The notes: generated from the sequence alone by a model not told the origin. A DNA stretch of 64,000 nt from Microbulbifer sp. SAOS-129_SWC (GCF_039696035.1 NZ_CP155567.1:2785001-2849000), one strand, 5' to 3'. Counted from the first letter of the stretch, positions 16,622 through 25,629 are shown. Numbers and translations are program-made.

Positions 16622-18166
16622 TCAGAAACCGGTCAGCGCGGCCAGCACCACCGCCAGTGAAGCGAGCGCGAACAACCCCGCCTGCAACGGCAGGACAAAG
16701 CGAATCCACACCCCCCAGTCCAGCCGCGCTGCGCCCAGACAGCCCATCAACGCCGCCGATGTCGGCACAACAATATTGGTAAAGCCGTCGCCCAGCTGGA
16801 AGGCCAGCACTGCCGTCTGGCGGCTGACGCCGACCACGTCCGACAATGGCGCCATGATCGGCATGGTCAGCGCCGCCTGGCCGGAACCGGAAGTCACAAA
16901 GAAATTGAATATGGTTTGAAAGATCAGCATGAACCACGCAGACACCGCCCCGGACACATCACCGAGAACGCCGCCGGCCCAGTGCAGAATGGTGTTGAGC
17001 ACACTGGCGCCGGTAGGATCGTCGCCACCCAGCAGCAATACGATGCCCTTGGCGAAGGCCACCACCATCGCCGCCGGCAGCAATTGCTGCGCACCCTCTT
17101 TAAACGCCTCCGCGGCGCGGTTGGCGGTAAGGCCGTTGAGGCGAAACAGAATCGCCACCGCGGCGATCACCACGCCGGTGGTAAAGAACTGTGTGGCAAT
17201 TTCCGGCAGGAAATAACCGCGCTGCACCACGCCCCAGATCATCCAGGCAATACCCGCGGCAAACAGCAACAACACGACACCGTCGCCGCGCACCATTTTT
17301 TCGCGCACTGTGGCCTGTGGCGTGTCCGCGGTGTCCTGGCGGCGGCGGAACACGGCATCGGATCCGTGCGCCAGGGATAGCTCCGGGCGCCGCTGGATAC
17401 GGCGCGCATAGAAAATGGTGTAGCCCGCCAGCATGACCGTAGCCACAAACCACAACACCATGCGCGCTACGCTGCCGGACATCACCGGCACGCCGGCAAT
17501 ACCCTGGGCGATACTGACCCCGAACGGATTCATCCACGAGGTGGCAAAGCCCACCTGCGTGGCCACGTAGGTGACCAGCAGCGCGGTGATGCTGTCGTAG
17601 CCCATGGAGATCAGTAGCGGCACCAGGATCAGCGTGAACGGAATCACCTCCTCGCCCATGCCGAACACCGCGCCGCCGATGGAAAACAGCACACACAGCA
17701 CCGCGAGATAGAGATGACCCGCATCGCGGTTACGCGCAATCACCTGAAACAGGCCGCGCTCCACCGAGCCGCTGGCGAAAATCAGCCCGAAAGCGCCGCC
17801 GGTCAGCAGGATAAACGCGAACACACCGATGGAAGCGCCCCACTTGGTGCCGGACACCATGCCTTCAAAGGGAAAGTTCAGCAGGCCAATGCGACCACCC
17901 TCGGCAAACAGCGGCATTCCCTCGGGATCTGCCGTCACCTGTCGATAGGTATCCGGATCGATCACCGTGCGCTCACCGCCATTCACCTGCGTGACGAGCG
18001 TCTCGTAACTGCCGGCCGGAATCAGGAAATTGAGCGCAAATGCCAGCAACGCCACGCCCAGCAGGATCAGGTAGGTATCCGGCATGGTCCAGCGCGACGC
18101 GGACGCGACAATCGGAACGCTGTCCGGCGCGGTTTCGGATCCGGGTTCGGAAACGGAGACTTGCAT
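16622..18166 (-). CDS. YfcC/DcuC-family inner membrane permease
   Basis: This 514-residue protein has about 12 hydrophobic segments (first TYLILLGVALLAFALNFLI near residue 33; later ones include GVFAFILLTGGAFGLIFA, LYLAVLCVLFSIGGAVFGMGEEVIPF and AWFMLIFQTIFNFFVTSGSGQAALTMPIM). The conserved FGMGEEVIPF and SGSGQAALTMPIMAPLSD blocks belong to the YfcC family of putative dicarboxylate/basic amino acid carriers. It is the first gene of the operon with the dipeptidase 13 bases downstream, so the cargo may be beta-Asp-Arg dipeptide, arginine or aspartate. The N-terminal 25 residues are acidic and non-membrane. The cargo assignment is inference from context. Confidence 0.83.
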   Translation of the reverse strand: MQVSVSEPGSETAPDSVPIVASASRWTMPDTYLILLGVALLAFALNFLIPAGSYETLVTQVNGGERTVIDPDTYRQVTADPEGMPLFAEGGRIGLLNFPFEGMVSGTKWGASIGVFAFILLTGGAFGLIFASGSVERGLFQVIARNRDAGHLYLAVLCVLFSIGGAVFGMGEEVIPFTLILVPLLISMGYDSITALLVTYVATQVGFATSWMNPFGVSIAQGIAGVPVMSGSVARMVLWFVATVMLAGYTIFYARRIQRRPELSLAHGSDAVFRRRQDTADTPQATVREKMVRGDGVVLLLFAAGIAWMIWGVVQRGYFLPEIATQFFTTGVVIAAVAILFRLNGLTANRAAEAFKEGAQQLLPAAMVVAFAKGIVLLLGGDDPTGASVLNTILHWAGGVLGDVSGAVSAWFMLIFQTIFNFFVTSGSGQAALTMPIMAPLSDVVGVSRQTAVLAFQLGDGFTNIVVPTSAALMGCLGAARLDWGVWIRFVLPLQAGLFALASLAVVLAALTGF

Positions 18167-18243
18167 AGAGTTACACCATTATTTTTTTCGTTTCTGTGGC
18201 AACACCACATCGGCGACGAACGACGCCGCCGGCGCAGCACACA

Positions 18244-18405
18244 GGGTTAGCAGGCTGCTGAAAAATACTTTTCAGCAGCCTGCTAACCCGGCCATGGAGG
18301 GCCGGGCCGCAAATCGAGCACGTAAATGCTTGATTTGTCGTCGAGGGTTTGCGGACATTCGCCGCAAACCCGGGCTGAAAAATGCCAGGGAAGGCATTTT
18401 TCAGC
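18244..18405. repeat. Array of four hairpins, REP/BIME-like
   Basis: This 162-bp region between the receptor stop and the permease start holds a perfect 21-bp stem with 4-base loop (18244-18264 with 18269-18289), a 10-bp stem with one mismatch (18311-18320 with 18327-18336), a perfect 10-bp stem gggtttgcgg/ccgcaaaccc (18345-18354 with 18362-18371) and a perfect 13-bp stem (18374-18386 with 18393-18405). The motif ggctgctgaaaa recurs at both ends. The minus-strand receptor gene stops 7 bases before the array, so the array could end or protect its transcript. Confidence 0.8.
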
Positions 18406-18411
18406 AGCCTG

Positions 18412-21222
18412 TCAGAACGCGTAGACATAGCGCAGGCTGACGAAGCGCCCCATGGAATCGTGGTTGAAATGATCCACGTTGGCGCCGGTGCCCAGCACCA
18501 GCGGCGGAGCTTTGTCGGTCAGGTTGTTGACGCGCAGGCTCGCGTAGCTGCCATCGGCGAAGTCGCGGCTGATATTCAGGTTGAATATCGTCCACGCATC
18601 GACTTCCACATCGGCATCGTCCGGCAGGCCCACCGCTTCCAGCACGCGCGGGCTGGGATCGTCCCGGTAGCTGTGCGTGTACTTGGCCCCCAGCGTCGCC
18701 GACCAGCTGTCGAAGCGCCAGCGCAGCGACGAATTGGCCAGCCAGCGCGGGTAGCGGAACTCGCCCGCCTCGCTGACCACCCCGAGGGCGGCCGATGGCA
18801 GCTTGTCGAACTCCGCCAGGTAAGTGCCATCGAGGGTAAAGCGGAAATTGCCCCAGTTGTCCGTATCGAAATACTGGGTGAAGGCCATGTCCACACCGCT
18901 GGTTTTCTGCCAGCCGAGGTTACTGAGTTGAAAATGCGCATCGACCACGAAGCCGCCGGCATCCACTTCCAGGCCCGGCGTACCGGTGGGCAGCTCGCCC
19001 TCTCCCACTACCGGGAACTCACCGGCCAGCGCGCGCAGGATAAAATCGTCCTCCTCCACGCCGATCAGGTTTTTGTGTTCGATATTCCAGTAATCGACGG
19101 TCAGCTCGGTATCCGCCGCCGGCTTCAGCAATACGCCGGCGCCCCAGGTGGTGGCAGTTTCCGGTTCCAGGTGGTCATTGCTGACCTCTTCTGACAACAG
19201 CGCCTCGCCATCTTCACCGGCATAGCCGCCACAGGCGTCCGGGGTGATGGAACAGTCCACCGTGTAGCTGCTCAACAGGGTGCCGGCGCCTACCTGTGCC
19301 AGCGACGGCGCGCGGAAGGACGTCGACCAGTTGCCGCGCAGGATGACCGCGTCGCTGAACGCATGGCGAATAGAGATCTTCGGATTCACATCACCGCCGA
19401 AGCTGTCGTAGTAATCGTAGCGCAGTGCCAATTGCAGCTCGGTATCCACGGTGACGGGAATCGCCTGCTCCATATACACCGCCCACTGATCGCGTGAGGC
19501 ATCGGCGGAGGTGGAGCTGAAACCGAGAATCGGTTCCGGATTGAGGGTGGTGGAAATGGCATCGCCGGCCGGGGTATCGCGCACCGACTCGCGCCGGTAT
19601 TCGGCACCCACCGCCACCTGGATAGCGCCGGCGGGCAGCTCCATCCAGCTGCCGGACAGGTTGCCGTCAACGGCATAGAGACTGGATACACCGCTGCGTT
19701 TGGCATCGGTGCGCACATACCGGTCGACGACATCCAGCTGCTCACCCTGGCCGCCGAAGGGGTTGTACCACGCGGTGGTCTTACCCTGGGATTCACAGGT
19801 TTCACCCACATAGCTGGCATCGGGCCGCGCCAGATCCAGGTCCCAGCGATCCACCACACTGCCATCGGTACACAGGTTGCCCACGCTGGCGTTGTAGAAA
19901 GCTTGGGAGTTGTACAAACCGGACAGGCCGCGCTGATCCGACTCACTGCGGCCGACATTGGCCGCCACTTCCCAGTCCCAGCCCGACAGATCACCGCGCA
20001 AGCCGGTCACCAGGCGTGCGGAGCGGCTCTCGACCTCCACCGCGCGGGGGTCGGGGAACTTGCCCCAGGCGTAGATCGGGAAACCGTAAAAATCACTGAA
20101 CGACGAAGTGGGCGCGTCCGGACTAAAGGAGCCCTCCTCCACCATGTCGGATTTCAGCGCGTCCGGCCACAGCGGACTCTCGGGGTCGAACGGCGCATGG
20201 CTGAAATTGGCCGGAGACCCGGTACCGCTGGACTGGTTTGTCTGCACCATCGCGGTGTTGAACCATTCCAGGTCGTCGCTGATCTGGAAATTGAAAGTGC
20301 CGACAACGCTGGCACTCTCGTATTCGTCCTGGGTGGCGGTATAGGCATTGGTGTTGAATTCACAGTATTCACCCAGGCGGCCGGTCTTGAACTGATCTGC
20401 CGGACAGCCGCCGTTAGCCGGCGTCTGTGTCTGGTCGTAGTACATGGAGTAGAGGTCATTGAAGCTGGGATAGACACCCTGCTGACTCGGGCGAATGGAG
20501 TTGGCAGTAATTTCCCGATCGCGATCGTAGAAGGCATTGCGCTTGAACAGATCCGCCACCAGCATGGTATGGCTGCGCTCGCCGCTGTGGCCCCAGACCC
20601 AGTTCAGGTTGTACTTGCCCTCGTCGGTGCCGGTGGTGGAATTACCGTGGGACACGCTGATCTCACTGCCGTCGAAATCCTTGCGCAATACAAAGTTGAC
20701 CACACCGGCCACCGCGTCGGCGCCGTAGGTGGCCGCCGCGCCACTGGGCAGCACTTCAACCCGCTCGATCGCCGACAGCGGAATGGAATTCACATCCACA
20801 AACGATTCCTGCCCCTTGGCGAAAGAGCTCACCGATACACGGCGGCCGTTGACCAGCACCAGCGTGGCCGAGCTGCCGAGCCCGCGCAGGGAAACACCAG
20901 CGGCGCCCACCGGCGTATTGCTCGACAAGGGACCGGCGGTGGCGGTGGAGAAAGTGCCGGAGCCACCGCCGGTCTGGGTCAGCTGTTGCAGCAACTCGAT
21001 CGGCGAAGTGGCACCGGACGCGTCGATCTCGTCGCGACCGATCTGCACCACCTGCACTGCGCCCTCGGTATCCAGCCCCTTGATATGGGTACCGGTCACC
21101 ACGACCTCCTCAACGGCTTCGCTGGCGGGCTTTGGCGTTTCCTGGGCAATCGCACTGCCGCACACCAGTGAGCAGCCAAGGGCGAGGCGAATCGCGCGGT
21201 AAAGTTGGGTTCTGTTGTTCAT
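18412..21222 (-). CDS. TonB-dependent outer membrane receptor
   Basis: This 936-residue protein has a signal peptide (MNNRTQLYRAIRLALGCSLVCGSAIAQ), a TonB-box-like EEVVVTGTHIKG near residue 38, a plug domain (SPIELLQQL, VSLRGLGSSATLVLVNGRRV, IERVEVLPSGAAATYGADAVAGVVNFVLRKDF) and a C-terminal 22-strand barrel ending SLRYVYAF. The style is that of large oligomer-importing receptors of marine Gammaproteobacteria. No FecA-like signalling extension is present. The ATG at 21222 follows GGAGGG. It lies between the two cyanophycinase genes on the same strand, so it probably imports beta-Asp-Arg or larger cyanophycin fragments. The ligand is inferred only from neighbours. Confidence 0.93.
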   Translation of the reverse strand: MNNRTQLYRAIRLALGCSLVCGSAIAQETPKPASEAVEEVVVTGTHIKGLDTEGAVQVVQIGRDEIDASGATSPIELLQQLTQTGGGSGTFSTATAGPLSSNTPVGAAGVSLRGLGSSATLVLVNGRRVSVSSFAKGQESFVDVNSIPLSAIERVEVLPSGAAATYGADAVAGVVNFVLRKDFDGSEISVSHGNSTTGTDEGKYNLNWVWGHSGERSHTMLVADLFKRNAFYDRDREITANSIRPSQQGVYPSFNDLYSMYYDQTQTPANGGCPADQFKTGRLGEYCEFNTNAYTATQDEYESASVVGTFNFQISDDLEWFNTAMVQTNQSSGTGSPANFSHAPFDPESPLWPDALKSDMVEEGSFSPDAPTSSFSDFYGFPIYAWGKFPDPRAVEVESRSARLVTGLRGDLSGWDWEVAANVGRSESDQRGLSGLYNSQAFYNASVGNLCTDGSVVDRWDLDLARPDASYVGETCESQGKTTAWYNPFGGQGEQLDVVDRYVRTDAKRSGVSSLYAVDGNLSGSWMELPAGAIQVAVGAEYRRESVRDTPAGDAISTTLNPEPILGFSSTSADASRDQWAVYMEQAIPVTVDTELQLALRYDYYDSFGGDVNPKISIRHAFSDAVILRGNWSTSFRAPSLAQVGAGTLLSSYTVDCSITPDACGGYAGEDGEALLSEEVSNDHLEPETATTWGAGVLLKPAADTELTVDYWNIEHKNLIGVEEDDFILRALAGEFPVVGEGELPTGTPGLEVDAGGFVVDAHFQLSNLGWQKTSGVDMAFTQYFDTDNWGNFRFTLDGTYLAEFDKLPSAALGVVSEAGEFRYPRWLANSSLRWRFDSWSATLGAKYTHSYRDDPSPRVLEAVGLPDDADVEVDAWTIFNLNISRDFADGSYASLRVNNLTDKAPPLVLGTGANVDHFNHDSMGRFVSLRYVYAF

Positions 21223-21829
21223 CTTATTTCCCTCCGGGTTCCAGCTTTGCTGGCATTTTTTATCGGAATACATCAGCAATTTGCGAACGGCCTGAGACAA
21301 CGGCCACAGGGCGAACCGGATCGACGGCACGAAGGGAGTGCGCGGGGCACACCTGTCCTGCGATATTGGCTGGGGCAATAAGTACGGGGAAATAGAACCG
21401 ACTTATAGCTTCCCTGTGCTCGGCAGCACGTTCCGCGACCCGGCATCCGCGAACAGATGAGGGACGGCAAAACGCCCGGCTACGCCGAAACGGGAAAGCT
21501 ACTCGTCAAACCACTCGCTCAAGTGGTAGTTGGCGGAGCAGCGCTCGAGAACAGCAATGTGATGGTTGCTTTTATTCATAGCGCTCAATGGATTGGCTTG
21601 GTTGGTTTGCAACTTTTGAAACGTCAGGGAATTTTTATCACGCTGCAAAAATACTGTAAAGACTTTATTTCACGGCACAGAAAACGGACAAATACCGCCA
21701 GAAAAACCCAATCTTCTGCCGTTCACATCGCGGAAACAAACGTCTTCCCCTGCTGCTCTCTCGGCAACAAAATCTCCAATGGCACCACGGACCGGCACAA
21801 TCAGTCCGGCCCGCAGCGTTTCATCAGAA
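21223..21829 (-). promoter_or_regulatory. Long leader/promoter region of the TonB receptor gene
   Basis: This 607-bp spacer separates the second cyanophycinase stop from the receptor start. The part at 21575-21720 is AT-rich relative to its surroundings (for example atttttatca, aaaatactgtaaa) and is the most likely promoter zone. A small ccagc-ttt-gctgg hairpin lies in the leader near 21240. On the minus strand a 26-codon open frame (21499-21579) starts with ATG but has no good ribosome-binding site. Nothing else convincing is seen. Confidence 0.4.
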
Positions 21830-23221
21830 TTAGTTGTATGGCTGATTGATATAGAAATTGCTGTTGCGACCATCGATCCCTATGCGCTTGGGCACCACCG
21901 GGGACGATCCAGTAAAAATATTGAACTGGTCGAACTCGGACAACTTGTAGCGCAACACATCCTCATAGACCACCGGTTGACCACAGCTGGCCTGGGTGCG
22001 CGCGGTGGTGCCATCCTCGGCCAGGATGTAAACGTTGCCGCTGCCGTCGACGATACCGTTGCCATCGCCAGTAAAGAAAATCGAGGTGGCCTCATCCACG
22101 CCGATACCGCGGGTACCCGCCGGCAACCCGGCCATAAAGGTCAGCAGGCGGCCCATGCGGTCGCGGGGTGCGAAATGCGTATCCACGATCAGGTTCTGCA
22201 TCACATTGGTGCTGAGGAAGTTGCTGGAGATGTTGATGTACGGGTGGCACAAATCGGTGACCGCCTCCGACGACAAGACACCGGAAATACCGTCAGGATC
22301 GTAGATATAGTCCGACTGCACCGCCGCGCCGGCCGAAGTGCCGCCCAGCACCCCGCCGCGCGCAATGACTTCGTCCAGCGCCTGCTGCAGCGGTGTGCCG
22401 GCCCACTGGTTCAGGTAGTCGGATTGGTCACCGCCGGCGATCCACACAAACTCCGCGGTGCGCACCGCCCACAGCACATAGGCGTCGTCAGCGTACTGAC
22501 TGCGATCGACCATGATGGTCTCGACCGAGTCGGCACCGAGCAGATTATAGAAATAATCGTTATAGCCGTCGCTGCCGGAAGTGCGCAGCACCACCACGTC
22601 ACCACCGCCGAGCAGGGGTTTGACCCGGCGGGTAAAAGCGTTATCCACATCGGTGCCGCCGCCCATCACCAGCAGACCGCCCTCGCCCTGGCTGACACAG
22701 GCATCGGCGGGATCGCCGGTCATGTAGACGGTCAGGCCGCCCGGCTTTGAGGGCCGCGCGCCCTGGTCGCAGCTGCCGCCACCACCGCCGTTGCCGCCAC
22801 CGCCACTGCCGCCGGCATCCGGGATGCCATCGACATCCAGCGTATAGCTGCCCTGGCCGCTGTAGCGCGTTACTTTCAATGTATAAAGTCCAGCGCCGCT
22901 GACGCTGACTGAAGCACTCTCCGGCACATCACCGGTTTCGGCACTGTAGAGTTTTTGCTGGGGATCGTACAGATACCAGTCAAAATCGTTGCTGCTGTCG
23001 TGATCGAGGGCGATATCCAGCGTCGCCGCGTCGTCGACATTGAAGTAGTACCAGTCCTGATCACGGCGGCTGTCGATACTGCCATTGACGACCTGGCCGG
23101 AGCAGACGGGGCCATCGGCATCGGACTCGGCGTCGTTGGATTCAGATTCCTGGGTAATACAGGCGAGACTGGCCTGACTCGCGAGGGCGAGGAAAACCAG
23201 CAATGCGGTTCGAGCAAACAT
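21830..23221 (-). CDS. cphE: Secreted cyanophycinase with N-terminal PPC domain (family S51)
   Basis: This 463-residue protein carries a signal peptide (MFARTALLVFLALASQASLA), a beta-sandwich PPC domain (about residues 25-130, with DQDWYYFNVDDAATLDIAL and LYTLKVTRYSGQGSYTLDV), a Gly-rich linker (about 133-150) and an S51 peptidase domain. The catalytic elements are WIAGGDQSDYL, GGVLGGTSAGAAVQS (nucleophile Ser), VDTHFAPRDRMGRLL (His) and IGVDEATSIFF (Glu). It differs clearly from the other cyanophycinase in this window, so the two are not a recent duplication. The PPC domain may help secretion or polymer binding. Its gene precedes the TonB receptor, supporting a role in extracellular cyanophycin attack. 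Confidence 0.88.
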   Translation of the reverse strand: MFARTALLVFLALASQASLACITQESESNDAESDADGPVCSGQVVNGSIDSRRDQDWYYFNVDDAATLDIALDHDSSNDFDWYLYDPQQKLYSAETGDVPESASVSVSGAGLYTLKVTRYSGQGSYTLDVDGIPDAGGSGGGGNGGGGGSCDQGARPSKPGGLTVYMTGDPADACVSQGEGGLLVMGGGTDVDNAFTRRVKPLLGGGDVVVLRTSGSDGYNDYFYNLLGADSVETIMVDRSQYADDAYVLWAVRTAEFVWIAGGDQSDYLNQWAGTPLQQALDEVIARGGVLGGTSAGAAVQSDYIYDPDGISGVLSSEAVTDLCHPYINISSNFLSTNVMQNLIVDTHFAPRDRMGRLLTFMAGLPAGTRGIGVDEATSIFFTGDGNGIVDGSGNVYILAEDGTTARTQASCGQPVVYEDVLRYKLSEFDQFNIFTGSSPVVPKRIGIDGRNSNFYINQPYN

Positions 23222-23395
23222 GACACACTCCTTGATGAGGAGGCCGGTGAATTCACCAGCCGGTTATTGTTATGTCATCAAAGGGTAACGGTGTTACATG
23301 CCCGGAATGCACACTGGGCCACCGACCGGGAAAAAACCGTCAAGTCGGTGGAGTAAACAGAACAGTTTGCAGGTTTTTCGCGCTAGCAGGCCGGC

Positions 23396-23704
23396 TCAGA
23401 AGGCACAGTCCACAGCATCCAGCAACATGTGAATCATCAGGCCCATGCCCAGCCAGCGCAGCGGCTTCGCCGGCAGAAACATCATGGCACCGAACAGCGA
23501 GATCGGCAGCATTTTGTGTAGCAGGTGGTTGTTGATGCTGCAGCGATTGGGATCGTAGATCGGGCTGGACAGCAGGTGATCCAGGTCCACCAGGTTGGCG
23601 GCAAGCATAATCAGCGCGGCCTTTTTCCACTCGCTGCGAAAGAAAATCCAGGCGACGGCCACCGGCACCAGGACGTGCAGGGCGAGATGAAGGTAGTGAA
23701 ACAT
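23396..23704 (-). CDS. Small DUF6122-like membrane protein
   Basis: This 102-residue protein has three or four hydrophobic segments (HLALHVLVPVAVAWIFF, AALIMLAANLVDLDHLLSSP, LLHKMLPISLFGAMMFLP, LGMGLMIHMLLDAVDC). The DLDH and HMLLDAVDC motifs place conserved Asp and His at membrane edges, as in the DUF6122 family and in YdjM-like membrane-bound metal-dependent hydrolases. The function is unknown. It stands alone between the cyanophycinase and a GntR regulator. Confidence 0.7.
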   Translation of the reverse strand: MFHYLHLALHVLVPVAVAWIFFRSEWKKAALIMLAANLVDLDHLLSSPIYDPNRCSINNHLLHKMLPISLFGAMMFLPAKPLRWLGMGLMIHMLLDAVDCAF

Positions 23705-23746
23705 GTTCAGAAGGACTTTATTGATTCGTGTTTTAACGAAGACCCG

Positions 23747-24418
23747 CTAGAGCAACTCTTCGGCGGAGATGGAGCCGAGCCCCTCCTCGATATCCTGGCG
23801 AATTGCCGTGCGCACCCGCTCCGGCTCGCCGGAAGCGATGGCATCGATCAGATCCTGGTGGCGATCCGGCAACTCCTGTACGCCGAAGCGCTGGAACACC
23901 AGGTGCTGCAGCGGCGCCGTCTGCAGCCACAGGCTCTCGATCAGCGACAGGATGATATGCGGATCGCCGAGGCGGTAGAGGGTGAAGTGGAATTCCAGGT
24001 TGGCGGTGACGTACTCCTCGATATCTTTGTCCGCCAGTGCCCGGGTGACCCGCTCGTCCAGCTCGCGCAACTGCGCCAGCTCGGCCGCGCCCACATGCGG
24101 CAGCGCCTGCGCGGCAGCCTGGCACTCCAGCGCCACCCGCGCGGCACAGATCTCGGCGAGCTTTTCCGGGGTCATGGTCGGCACGGTGACCCGCCGGGTA
24201 TCCGACAACTCCAGCGCCCGCTCGGAGGTCAGCCGGCGCAGCGCCTCGCGCACCGGCATCGGGCTGCAGTCCAGCTCCGCAGCCAGCCCGCGGATGGTGA
24301 TCGCGTGGCCGGGCAGGAATTTGCCGCGCAGAATGGCGTCGCGCACCTGGTAGTAGACGCGCTCCTGGGTCGTGCGGTACTCCTCCTGGGGCAGATTGAA
24401 GCCCGCCGATTCACTCAT
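23747..24418 (-). CDS. GntR family regulator, FadR/FCD subtype
   Basis: This 223-residue protein has an N-terminal winged helix (about residues 14-80: YQVRDAILRGKFLPGHAITIRGLAAELDCSPMPVREALRRLTSERALEL) and an all-helical FCD ligand domain with the metal-binding pattern Asp/His (EFHFTLYRLG, and DRHQDLIDAIASGEPERVRTAIRQDI). Such regulators usually repress catabolic genes until an organic acid binds. It starts within the last codons of the upstream patatin-like gene (4-base overlap), so the two are co-translated and it may control that operon. The ligand is unknown. Confidence 0.9.
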   Translation of the reverse strand: MSESAGFNLPQEEYRTTQERVYYQVRDAILRGKFLPGHAITIRGLAAELDCSPMPVREALRRLTSERALELSDTRRVTVPTMTPEKLAEICAARVALECQAAAQALPHVGAAELAQLRELDERVTRALADKDIEEYVTANLEFHFTLYRLGDPHIILSLIESLWLQTAPLQHLVFQRFGVQELPDRHQDLIDAIASGEPERVRTAIRQDIEEGLGSISAEELL

Positions 24419-25521
24419 GCGGCGGCCACTTCAGGCAGCTTGTGCGGCACATCGTCTGCCCCCACCTCGATCAGGTGATCGGCGATCGCGCCCCGCTGCC
24501 AGATCTCGAAGAAATCCTCGGCCACCCGTTTACTCATGTCCACCACCCTGTTCCAGTACTTCAGGCGCTCGTCGTTGGAGAGCATGTAGAAGTCGTTGCG
24601 GTCGGGAATCTTGCCATAGGGCAGCCCGGCAACAAAGCCCGGTGATGGCGCTACCAGCAACGTGTCCTGCATCGCGCCGCCGCGCACCCAACGCCAGCTG
24701 AGGCTCTTGTCGAACCAGCCGGGGACCATATAAGGAAAGAAATGCGGGTAGAGCGCCAGCCCCTGCGGGTGTTCGAATTGCAGGTCGAAGTGGTAATCGG
24801 TAATACCACCGTCGCGATAATTGCCGGGTGGCGCGCCGCTCGGTGTCGGCACTCCGGCCATGACCAGCGGAATGGAACCGCTGGCCAGCACCGCGTCACA
24901 GACGTTGTCCGGCGACAGGGGCGTGTTGGTGGTGTGCAGCCTGGCAAAACGCACCGCGGGGCGCGCACCGGAGTGGAATACCACCCGATCCCAGAAAGCA
25001 CTGAGCGAGCGGCGCGACACCGCGTTGGCCAGCGCCGAGGCCAGCAGCGACGGCGCCAGCAGCGCGCGCTTTTCGCTGGCCAGCGGACCGCGTCCGCGCA
25101 CGGTGACAAAGTGGCTCTGCCACACCGGGTTTTGCGCCACCTGGCGCGCGCCGTCGTCTCCCAGCACCGCTTCCAGTATGCGGCCACCGCTGGCGGTAAT
25201 TTCCGCCGGCGCGGGTTTATCGGACGCGTAAGACTGGTTGATATAGCCGTATTCGAGTCGCTCCAGTGCCGCCAATGGGTCGTCCATCGCGTAACACATG
25301 TTGCGGAAACTGCCGATGGAGGAGCCCAGGGTGGCAATCGGTGCGGCGCGGTCGCGGAAGAACTCGCCCATCAGCACCCGGTCGAGCTGGCTGATTACCA
25401 GCCACTTGGGGCCGCCGGAGGCGCCCAACAGGGTGGAGAACTGTTCCTGGCTCAGGCCCTCGTCACGCAGGCGCTGCGCTGCGCCGGCGCCAGCCAGCAA
25501 TACACAATTCGGTTTTTTCAC
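24415..25521 (-). CDS. Patatin-like serine hydrolase
   Basis: This 368-residue protein has the patatin layout: an oxyanion-type loop GASGGPKWLVI near residue 33, the nucleophile elbow GSSIGSFRN (GxSxG) near 67, and the catalytic dyad Asp in YRDGGITDYHFDL (DGG) near 235. There is no signal peptide, so it is cytoplasmic. Patatin relatives are phospholipases or esterases, but the substrate here is open. It is coupled to the GntR gene by a 4-base overlap, an uncommon pairing for a lipase, and may serve a regulated degradation pathway. Confidence 0.72.
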   Translation of the reverse strand: MKKPNCVLLAGAGAAQRLRDEGLSQEQFSTLLGASGGPKWLVISQLDRVLMGEFFRDRAAPIATLGSSIGSFRNMCYAMDDPLAALERLEYGYINQSYASDKPAPAEITASGGRILEAVLGDDGARQVAQNPVWQSHFVTVRGRGPLASEKRALLAPSLLASALANAVSRRSLSAFWDRVVFHSGARPAVRFARLHTTNTPLSPDNVCDAVLASGSIPLVMAGVPTPSGAPPGNYRDGGITDYHFDLQFEHPQGLALYPHFFPYMVPGWFDKSLSWRWVRGGAMQDTLLVAPSPGFVAGLPYGKIPDRNDFYMLSNDERLKYWNRVVDMSKRVAEDFFEIWQRGAIADHLIEVGADDVPHKLPEVAAA

Positions 25522-25629
25522 TACTTGTCTCTGAGTCTATTCAAGCGCCGTGGGGTGCACTGCACGAACCGCCGAGTCCGGATGGTACGCGCGGCGCACC
25601 CGATGCCGGCTCAGCTTACTTGTCGCCGG

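Noticed and set aside
18244..18405. CRISPR-like array
   Set aside because: The units are hairpins of different sequence and size, not identical direct repeats with unique spacers, and no cas genes are present.
21457..21849. 130-residue open frame on the plus strand in the receptor leader
   Set aside because: No ribosome-binding site or recognisable fold. It runs into the antisense of the cyanophycinase gene, and its composition changes abruptly along its length.
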